DNA of 21,682 bases, from contig NZ_CALTUX010000032.1 of NCBI RefSeq assembly GCF_943912825.1, positions 1 through 21,682 of the forward strand, written 5' to 3'. This document shows positions 16,999 through 21,682 of the stretch, one piece after another. The position numbers were made by a program, and so were the translations under genes. The stretch is from an uncultured Anaerococcus sp. (GTDB lineage Bacteria; Bacillota; Clostridia; Tissierellales; Peptoniphilaceae). Within the stretch, counting starts at the first letter, position 1; the number at the start of each line of letters is the position of its first letter. A model generated the notes under the pieces. That model did not search any database. It was not told where the DNA came from and worked only from the letters and a program-made list of their open reading frames with translations.

Positions 16999-18057
16999 TT
17001 ATGCTAGAGATTTGTAGATATTTTCAAGGTTTTCTTTGATTATATCTTGGATTTTAACTTCCTTGTCTAGTTCTTCTTTGCTTGCAAATTCCATGGTGTT
17101 AAGTGGAGCTACTTTTGCTCCGATTTCATCAGCTATAGTCTTTGCTGCCTTATCTGAACCGCCTGCTTCATAAAATACTGTGTTTAACTTATTTGTCTTA
17201 GCTAAGTCTGTAACTTCCTTCATAGCCTTAGCATCTGGATCATCTGTTGATGTTAGGCTTGCAAGAGGAATTTGTTCTAGGCCAAAGTCTCTTGCTATAT
17301 AGCCGAAAGCTTGGTGAGGAACTATGAATTTCTTATTTTCTACTTTAGAGAATTTATCGGTGTATTCTTCGATTATTCCATCAAGGTCTGCTGCGATTTT
17401 TTCATAATTTTCTTGGTAATAATCCTTGTTGGCTGGGTCAATTTCTGATAATTTATCAGCTATTACCTTAGCTTGGGCTTTGACGTTTACTGGAGATAAC
17501 CAAGTGTGTGGGTCAAATTCTCCGTGATGGTGATGATGATGACCTTCTTCGCCTTCTTCATGATCGTGGTCATGGTCTGCTTCTTCATGGTCATGGTCTG
17601 CATCTTCGTGGTCGTGGTCATGATCTGCATCTTCGTGGTCATGGTCATGGTCTTCTTCGCTTGCCTTAATTAAGTCTAAGTCTTTTGAAGTATCTACCAT
17701 TTCTATATCAAGACTTGATTTAACAGAATCTTTCCATTCTTCCATGCCAGCACCATTGATAAATAATAATTTAGCTTCAGATAATTCTGCCATATCCTTA
17801 GCAGATGGCTCCCAGCCGTGAGATTCGCTAGTAAGAGAGTTGAAAGCTTTTACGTCAAATTTATCGCCAGCTATTTGTTTTGTTAGATTGTAAATAGGAT
17901 AAAAAGATCCATAAATTTCATTGCTTGCTACTTCCTTATCAGTTTTTTGTGGTTCTTCTACTTGAGTCTTTGTATCTGCTTCTTGTGCTGGTTTATTACC
18001 ACAAGCTGTGAAGGCTAAACTTAGAGCCATTAACATTAATATATTTTTATTTTTCAT
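16999..18057 (-). CDS. znuA: Zinc-binding lipoprotein ZnuA/AdcA with histidine-rich loop
   Basis: This is the substrate-binding lipoprotein of the zinc importer, 352 residues from the ATG at 18057, which has an AAGGAG ribosome binding site. The open frame continues 10 codons upstream, but that start overlaps the operator palindrome. The signal peptide ends in lipobox FTAC (Cys19). Likely metal ligands are His80 (ESHGWEPS), His184 (FDPHTWLSP), His248 (VPHQAFGY) and an acid near 297. Residues 137-178 form an Asp-His repeat ending in six consecutive histidines, 17 histidines in all, typical of the zinc-capturing loop of cluster 9 binding proteins but rather long. The gene leads znuA-znuC-znuB and faces the Zur-type gene. 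Confidence 0.94.
   Translation of the reverse strand: MKNKNILMLMALSLAFTACGNKPAQEADTKTQVEEPQKTDKEVASNEIYGSFYPIYNLTKQIAGDKFDVKAFNSLTSESHGWEPSAKDMAELSEAKLLFINGAGMEEWKDSVKSSLDIEMVDTSKDLDLIKASEEDHDHDHEDADHDHDHEDADHDHEEADHDHDHEEGEEGHHHHHHGEFDPHTWLSPVNVKAQAKVIADKLSEIDPANKDYYQENYEKIAADLDGIIEEYTDKFSKVENKKFIVPHQAFGYIARDFGLEQIPLASLTSTDDPDAKAMKEVTDLAKTNKLNTVFYEAGGSDKAAKTIADEIGAKVAPLNTMEFASKEELDKEVKIQDIIKENLENIYKSLA
17557..17649 (-). repeat. In-gene tandem repeat coding the Asp/His loop
   Basis: Imperfect units of about 24 bp code for DHDHDHE/DADHDHDHE blocks in ZnuA. The near-identical codons suggest growth by replication slippage, so the length may vary between strains. A CAT/CAC run for six histidines follows at 17524-17541. 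Confidence 0.8.
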
Positions 18058-18070
18058 ATAATTCTCCTTT

Positions 18071-18087
18071 ATGCAAGTTATTTGCAT
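18071..18087. promoter_or_regulatory. 17-bp palindrome, candidate zinc-regulator operator
   Basis: ATGCAA-GTTAT-TTGCAT is an exact 6-5-6 inverted repeat. It begins 6 nt downstream of the znuA -10 box and so covers the likely transcription start, a repressor position. It differs from the B. subtilis Zur box as I know it (TCGTAATnATTACGA) and from the AdcR box (TTAAC-type). Binding by the adjacent Fur-family protein is inference. Confidence 0.55.
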
Positions 18088-18092
18088 TAAGT

Positions 18093-18120
18093 ATTATATA
18101 ATAAATTACCCCTCTGTCAA
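18093..18120 (-). promoter_or_regulatory. znuA promoter
   Basis: On the minus strand a consensus TTGACA (18120-18115) and TATAAT (18098-18093) are separated by 16 nt. This is the best sigma-A promoter in the window, so it probably needs a repressor to keep it off. Its -35 lies inside the region where the zur promoter's -35 would fall, so the two promoters overlap back to back. Confidence 0.85.
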
Positions 18121-18128
18121 ATAAAAAG

Positions 18129-18134
18129 TATAAT
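18129..18134 (+). promoter_or_regulatory. Probable zur -10 box
   Basis: TATAAT lies 21 nt before the zur start codon, with TTACCC 17 nt upstream as a poor -35. The resulting leader would be only about 15 nt and begins close to the AAGGAG ribosome binding site at 18143-18148. Confidence 0.55.
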
Positions 18135-18155
18135 AATATCTTAAGGAGTGATAAT

Positions 18156-18575
18156 ATGAAGCTTAACGAACTCTTAAAAGACAAGAACCTAAGAATTACC
18201 AAGGCTAGGAGGATAATACTTGAATATATTTTAGAGGCTGATAGCCCTGTTTCTAGCCAAAATATCTATGACGGAATAAAAGATGAACTTGCAATTGACC
18301 TTTCTACCATCTACAGAAACTTAAATATCTTAGAAGAGAGCAATCTTCTTTTTAAGACAAGCGATCTTGACGGAATAAATTATTACCAAATAAATAAGGA
18401 AGATCATAAGCATTTTATAACTTGCAGCCATTGCCATAAGAAATTTACAATAGAAAATTGCCCAATTCATGAGCTTGAAGGCCAAATCGAAAAGGAAACA
18501 GGCTTTATTATCGAAGGCCATAATTTCGAATTTTATGGGATTTGTCCAGACTGCCAGGCCAAGATAAATGCTTAA
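18156..18575 (+). CDS. zur: Fur-family regulator, probably Zur
   Basis: This 139-residue Fur-family repressor has an N-terminal winged helix (residues 1-75, with LSTIYRNLNILEESNL as the recognition region) and a C-terminal metal-binding dimerisation domain. Structural-zinc cysteines are CSHC (90-93) and CPDC (130-133). The regulatory-site candidates are the His-rich DHKHF (83-87), His105 and His122. PerR and Fur share this frame, but divergence from znuACB makes Zur the best reading. The ribosome binding site is AAGGAG with a 7-nt spacer. The stop overlaps the start of the nuclease gene as ATGCTTAA, so the two are translated together. Confidence 0.87.
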   Translation: MKLNELLKDKNLRITKARRIILEYILEADSPVSSQNIYDGIKDELAIDLSTIYRNLNILEESNLLFKTSDLDGINYYQINKEDHKHFITCSHCHKKFTIENCPIHELEGQIEKETGFIIEGHNFEFYGICPDCQAKINA

Positions 18576-19254
18576 AAAAATTTTAATATACCTTTGTCTT
18601 GCCCTTAGTCTTAGTTCTTGTGATTTAGAAAGTCAACCTAGTAAAGTTGAAGAAAATCAAAGTTCCTATGTCAAAGCCCAGGTTATTCAAATTATCGATG
18701 GTGATACAATCAGGGTAAATATTGACGGAAATATAGAGAAAGTCCGCTTTGTTGGAATTAATACACCCGAGATTGCAAATAGGGACCATCCAGATGAATT
18801 TATGGGTCCAGAAGCTAAAGATTTTACAGAAAAAGCTCTAAAAGATAAGGACATTTACCTAGAAAAAGATATATCTGACAGGGATAAGTACGACAGGCTT
18901 TTGCGTTATATCTGGCTAGAAGAGCCAGTCGTAAACCCCAGCACAGATGATATTGGCAAAAAAACTTTAAATGGAATCCTAGTTAAGGAAGGCCTTGCCT
19001 TTTCAAACTTTTATAAGCCAGATACCAAATACCAAGACCAGCTAGAGGCCCTAGAAGATCAGGCTAGGGATAAGGCTCTAGGAATCTGGTCTGATGGAAA
19101 GAAAAATACCAAGAAAAAAGTGAAAGCCAACAAAAACTCAGGCCTCTACCACCTTGAGGGAAGCGATGGCTATAAAAACACAAAAGATAAAAACGCCATA
19201 ATTTTTGATAGCGAAGAAGAAGCAAAAAAAGCTGGCTTTAGGCCGGCTAAATAA
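18568..19254 (+). CDS. Secreted lipoprotein thermonuclease (SNase-like)
   Basis: This 228-residue protein has a short signal peptide with lipobox LSSC (Cys18), so it is anchored outside the membrane. A staphylococcal-nuclease fold follows: DGDTI (44-48), VRFVGINTPEIA (59-70, with the catalytic arginine), and DRDKYDRLLRY (104-114, with the second arginine). These enzymes cut DNA and RNA using calcium. The last 36 residues (YHLEGSDGYKN onward) resemble the small Ada-type metal-binding tail common on such nucleases, but the cysteine expected about four residues after the histidine is Ser199, so a metal site is probably lost. It has no ribosome binding site of its own and depends on the 8-nt overlap with zur. 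It is followed by a terminator. Confidence 0.9.
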   Translation: MLKKILIYLCLALSLSSCDLESQPSKVEENQSSYVKAQVIQIIDGDTIRVNIDGNIEKVRFVGINTPEIANRDHPDEFMGPEAKDFTEKALKDKDIYLEKDISDRDKYDRLLRYIWLEEPVVNPSTDDIGKKTLNGILVKEGLAFSNFYKPDTKYQDQLEALEDQARDKALGIWSDGKKNTKKKVKANKNSGLYHLEGSDGYKNTKDKNAIIFDSEEEAKKAGFRPAK

Positions 19255-19283
19255 AAGAACTGGATTTTTGACCAGTTCTTTTT
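19254..19283. terminator. Bidirectional terminator between convergent genes
   Basis: AAAGAACTGG (19254-19263) and CCAGTTCTTT (19272-19281) form a perfect 10-bp stem with an 8-nt loop. T runs are present on both strands. It serves the nuclease gene from the left and the small gene at 19311-19484 from the right. Confidence 0.88.
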
Positions 19284-19310
19284 CGTGTTTTGTATAACTA
19301 TTTCTTTATT

Positions 19311-19484
19311 TTATTCGTCATCCGGGGCATAAAAAACAATAAATTTCCCTTCTTTTTTCGCCTTTTCAGATTCCCTTTTGTACCATTCTATGGCTTCTTT
19401 ATCTTCTTCTGTAAGTATGATATTATTTGCTTCAGCTGTTGTACGGCCTAGTGCTATACCGATAATTAGATATTCCCTATTCAT
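19311..19484 (-). CDS. Small unknown protein, intact copy (57 aa)
   Basis: This frame encodes 57 residues from MNREYLIIGIALG to KFIVFYAPDDE, with a strong AGGAGGAGAAGG ribosome binding site right before the ATG. The middle is a charged helix (EEDKEAIEWYKRESEKAKKEG). I do not recognise a family. A second copy lies 189 bp upstream, and the high identity of the two coding regions supports a real gene. It is the last gene of a minus-strand set that starts with the HD hydrolase and ends at the convergent terminator. A small binding partner or antitoxin-like protein is possible but nothing shows it. Confidence 0.72.
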   Translation of the reverse strand: MNREYLIIGIALGRTTAEANNIILTEEDKEAIEWYKRESEKAKKEGKFIVFYAPDDE

Positions 19485-19602
19485 CCTTCTCCTCCTGTTT
19501 TATTCATCATCCGGAGCATAAAAAACAATAAATTTCCCTTCTTTTTTCGCCTTTTCAGATTCCCTCTTGTACTATTCTATAGCTTCTTTATCTTTTTTTG
19601 TA
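19312..19602. repeat. Direct repeat of ~102 bp (19312-19413 and 19501-19602)
   Basis: The two blocks are offset by exactly 189 bp and differ at only a handful of positions. They cover the 3' two-thirds of the two small genes, while the 5' ends beyond MNREY diverge. This marks a tandem gene duplication with recent conversion, or selection on the C-terminal part. Confidence 0.85.
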
Positions 19603-19673
19603 AGTGTAATATCATAATCTTCAGGATTTCCCTTATCTAGGGCGATCATTATTATTCTATATTCTCTATTCAT
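19500..19673 (-). pseudogene. Small unknown gene, copy broken by an amber codon
   Basis: This is the same length and design as the copy at 19311-19484 (MNREYRIIMIALD to YAPDDE), but codon 34, TGG for Trp in the intact copy, is TAG here (19572-19574). Everything after it stays in frame and nearly identical. The ribosome binding site (AGGAAGG) is intact, so a 33-residue peptide could still be made. One substitution suggests very recent loss, or a sequencing error. Confidence 0.8.
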
Positions 19674-19725
19674 TTAAAACCTTCCTATAAAGTAAAATTA
19701 TTCAATTAACTTTAGATATAATACA

Positions 19726-20145
19726 TTATTCCATCAACAAGATTCTTTGTGCTTTACAATATTTCACTAATCTTTTAATATCGTTCTCTGTCACTGTCAA
19801 CAACCTATTAAGATTTGAATTATCTTTTAAATCTGAAAGCTTAACTTCTCTAGCAATTTTATTGGTTTTTATCTGATCTATATAAGCAAAATAACTAAGG
19901 TTCTCATCGTGAGTTAATAATACCAAGGCTTCTAATTCATCTTCATTCAAAAATTCAAATTTTTCTAGAGTGTAATTAGGATTATCTTCCATTACATCGT
20001 GAAGCAAGGCAACTAGCTTGGCACTTTTCTTCTTACATTTTCTTGATACTCTTATCGGGTGAAAAATATATAGATGATTTCCTTTATCTCTTTGCTTATA
20101 GTGGGCTTTTGTCATAATTAAAAACGCTCTAATATATTTAAACAT
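19726..20145 (-). CDS. Small HD-domain hydrolase, (p)ppGpp-hydrolase-like
   Basis: This 139-residue protein resembles the HD hydrolase half of RelA/SpoT and the stand-alone Mesh1-type alarmone hydrolases. The metal residues are His29 (FHPIRV), His49-Asp50 (LLHDV), Glu53-Asp54 (MEDN), and an aspartate in VKLSDLKDN (101-109). The SYFAYIDQIKTN segment is typical of the group. I choose the ATG at 20145, which has a GGGGAG ribosome binding site, over an ATG 10 codons upstream. No synthetase domain is attached or adjacent. Hydrolysis of (p)ppGpp or a related nucleotide is likely, but the substrate is inferred. The small-gene pair follows 52 nt downstream and may be cotranscribed. Confidence 0.8.
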   Translation of the reverse strand: MFKYIRAFLIMTKAHYKQRDKGNHLYIFHPIRVSRKCKKKSAKLVALLHDVMEDNPNYTLEKFEFLNEDELEALVLLTHDENLSYFAYIDQIKTNKIAREVKLSDLKDNSNLNRLLTVTENDIKRLVKYCKAQRILLME

Positions 20146-20461
20146 AAACTCTCCCCTTCTTTCACTTTGGCACAATTTATTAAAGCTTTTGAAATATTAT
20201 TATCATTTGATTTTTCCTATTTTATGAACTATTTAATGTAAATTTTGACCTTGAAATATTTTATTTGATTTGATTTTGAAAAATTGATAAGTATTGGATT
20301 TGAAATTAAAGATAAAAATTTTGATTTAAAGTAAAATATCGATATTTATAGAATTTAAATAAGAAATTTCTTACATTTATATTATACCCAATTATTATTA
20401 ATTATTTAGGTACTGTCAAATTTTTTGTGTAAACTCTAACTTATAAATTTTGTCATCTTAA
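20146..20461. other. Very AT-rich intergenic stretch
   Basis: There is no gene here. Bases 20200-20400 are almost all A and T with TTTGATTT-like repeats. A weak promoter for the HD gene may lie here (GATAAT on the minus strand with TTCATA 18 nt upstream). The right part carries the possible insertion-sequence end listed separately. Confidence 0.6.
20409..20436. mobile_element. Possible IS256-family terminal end
   Basis: GGTACTGTCAAATTTTTTGTG lies about 70 bp beyond the transposase remnant's stop, where an IS256-type end is expected. The same CTGTCAAATTTT core recurs at 21193-21204 beside the second remnant. No intact partner repeat or target duplication was found. Confidence 0.4.
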
Positions 20462-20506
20462 TTGACCAGATACAATTAAATCGTAGATTTGATTGTATTT
20501 GGTCAA
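20462..20506. repeat. 21-bp hairpin at transposase stop
   Basis: Arms 20462-20482 and 20486-20506 pair over 21 bp with two mismatches and a 3-nt loop. The stop codon of the transposase remnant (20503-20505) lies in the right arm. It lacks a T run, so it is more likely a protective hairpin of the insertion sequence than a terminator. Confidence 0.75.
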
Positions 20507-20928
20507 TCACTTATTTCCTCTATCATCATTTTTAGTTCATATCTTACCAAGCCAAATCCAAGATGGGTCCTATTCGAAAATTTATTATTATATTCTGATA
20601 CTAGTATATAGATTGCTTTATCAAGGCTTTCTTCATTTGGGAATTGAACTTTCTGTTTTAATTTTCTTTTTATGTCCTTATTGAAATTCTCACATATATT
20701 ATTGGTATACAAGCTTCTTCTTATTGCTTTTGGAAATAGCATAAAGGTGAATAAATTATCTTTACCTTCTAACATTTTTCTTAGTTTAGGATATTTAATT
20801 GACCATTTTGATAAAAACTCAATCAATCTTTTTTCTGCTGTTTCTATATTATCGGAGCTGTATATTAGCTTAGCATCATTTGCTACTTCTAGTTTATCCT
20901 TTGCTCTTACTTTTTTCTTAACAAAACT
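20503..20928 (-). pseudogene. IS256/mutator-type transposase, C-terminal remnant
   Basis: About 141 codons match the C-terminal third of IS256-family transposases: KVRAKDKLEVANDAKLIY, then DNLFTFMLFPKAIRRSLYT, NNICENFNKDIKRK, VQFPNEESLD and FSNRTHLGF. The frame is open back to a TAA at 20929-20931, ahead of which no transposase sequence is visible. The first two catalytic acidic residues and the DNA-binding part are therefore absent. It is dead, and of a different subtype from the remnant at the right edge. Confidence 0.9.
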
Positions 20929-20982
20929 TTACAAGTTTGAGTTCTCTTTTTCTATTTTACACATAATATTTTATACTATGAT

Positions 20983-21035
20983 GTCAAGTCCATAATATTG
21001 TGTAAAAATAACTAGCAAAATATTTTGGACTTGAC
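20983..21035. repeat. 17-bp inverted repeat
   Basis: GTCAAGTCCATAATATT (20983-20999) and AATATTTTGGACTTGAC (21019-21035) are inverted copies with one mismatch and a 19-nt spacer. They may be two abutting insertion-sequence ends or a hairpin. They lie just upstream of the first transposase remnant. Confidence 0.7.
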
Positions 21036-21079
21036 TTAAAACACCTAATGTTATCATAAGGGTTCTATAAATAATTTTG

Positions 21080-21127
21080 TGTATCAACCTAAATCCTGAC
21101 ATAAAGGTAAGGGTTGATACATTTTTT
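21080..21127 (+). terminator. Terminator-like hairpin
   Basis: TGTATCAACC (21080-21089) pairs with GGTTGATACA (21112-21121), followed by TTTTTT on the plus strand. No plus-strand gene reads into it, so it is probably part of a decayed insertion sequence. Confidence 0.5.
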
Positions 21128-21196
21128 ATGTATCATTGTTTGTCCATTCCTATAGTGATGGAGTTTGCTTAATTTTACTTGGGCTTAATAAACTGT

Positions 21197-21216
21197 CAAA
21201 TTTTCATGAAAATTTG
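21197..21216. repeat. Perfect 20-bp palindrome
   Basis: CAAATTTTCATGAAAATTTG is its own reverse complement, and flanking CTG/CAG extends the symmetry with one unpaired base. It lies 32 bp beyond the end of the second transposase remnant and shares its TGTCAAATTTT core with 20409-20436. Confidence 0.75.
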
Positions 21217-21247
21217 CAGCTGATCTCATACTACTTTTTTAGCTTGA

Positions 21248-21682
21248 TTAAAACCACCCTTCAAAGAATATTGATAATTGGGATAAAATTTGATCCCAGC
21301 CACTTATCCTATAGGTCCACTTATTTAAGCGTCTATCATTGCAAGGTACAAGCTTTTTTATAGTACGTAGTCATTTGGAAATATGTTTTATTTTTGGTTA
21401 CTTTTCTTAGTTGCCTATTTTGCCACTCTTCCATGGTTGGTAGTATTTTGTTGGTTATTCTACTTACCATTGTTTCTGATATGCTAAAACCATAAATATC
21501 TTTTATATGACTTGATATGTCTTTTTCAGCTTGTGGCCTTTAGGGTATGTTTTTTAATGATTGTGGTTCAAATGTTCCTTCTCTATCTCTTGGTATGTTT
21601 AAATCTATATTTACGTAAGATGATCTAACTGTTTTTTTACTTGTACCATTTCTTGTATTTAGGGAAAGTGGTTTTTCTCCAT
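21248..21682 (-). pseudogene. IS256/mutator transposase, N-C fusion lacking the catalytic core; cut by window edge
   Basis: Read leftwards from the edge, the frame gives LNTRNGTSKKTVRSSYVNI and IPRDREGTFEP, a TAA (21540-21542), then DISSHIKDIYGFSISETMVS and ITNKILPTMEEWQ, all from the N-terminal DNA-binding half. It then jumps straight to RQLRKVTKNKT, which belongs near the C-terminus. The tail continues only with frameshifts and stops: FPNDYVL, SLYLAMIDA, then LNKWTYRISGWDQILSQLSI and FFEGWF up to a stop at 21248-21250. About 20 residues before DISSHI and the whole DDE core are deleted. It cannot act as a transposase. Confidence 0.88.

Noticed and set aside
17524..17649. Repeat in znuA as a minisatellite or an engineered His tag
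   Set aside because: It lies in frame in the known metal-loop position of ZnuA/AdcA proteins, so it is a natural coding repeat.
20672..20995. Plus-strand open frame over the transposase remnant
   Set aside because: The minus strand encodes a clear IS256-type transposase there; the plus frame is a shadow.
21136..21363. 75-codon plus-strand open frame
   Set aside because: It overlaps the frameshifted C-terminus of the second transposase remnant on the other strand and has no start signal.

Overview
The window is AT-rich DNA from a low-GC Gram-positive bacterium. AddAB rather than RecBCD, lipoproteins with Firmicutes-type lipoboxes, strong AGGAGG-like ribosome binding sites, extended -10 promoters and a PolC-derived gene all point to Firmicutes. 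An anaerobic Tissierellia coccus of the Anaerococcus/Peptoniphilus kind is my best guess, but this is inference because no rRNA or species marker is present.

Layout. (1) 1-764 is non-coding and unusually rich in hairpins. (2) 800-12364, minus strand, is one tightly packed operon, yaaA-sbcD-sbcC-addB-addA, in which every junction overlaps. It runs from an extended -10 promoter at 12389-12397 to a strong terminator at 765-801, and joins a peroxide-stress protein to two double-strand-break processing machines. (3) 12419-15418, minus strand, is an accessory block: a degenerate relative of the replicative polymerase PolC lacking catalytic residues, a WYL-domain regulator, and a nuclease-like protein with an Mrr-type PD-(D/E)XK core. 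The regulator-nuclease pair looks like a small DNA-defence or DNA-damage module. (4) 15504-18057, minus strand, is a zinc ABC importer (znuA-znuC-znuB) whose binding protein carries a 17-histidine loop. It is divergent from (5) a Fur/Zur-type regulator fused by an 8-nt overlap to a secreted lipoprotein nuclease (18156-19254). The 98-bp divergent region holds a consensus promoter and a 17-bp palindrome placed like an operator.

(6) 19311-20145, minus strand, holds a small HD hydrolase of the ppGpp-hydrolase type and two tandem copies of a 57-residue unknown gene, one killed by a single amber codon. (7) From about 20400 to the right edge is a graveyard of insertion sequences: two different IS256/mutator-type transposase remnants, one of them a fusion that has lost its whole catalytic core, with several inverted repeats.

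Most notable are the inactive PolC-like protein, the WYL-nuclease pair, AddB lacking its Walker A motif, the candidate zinc operator, and the freshly broken small-gene duplicate.
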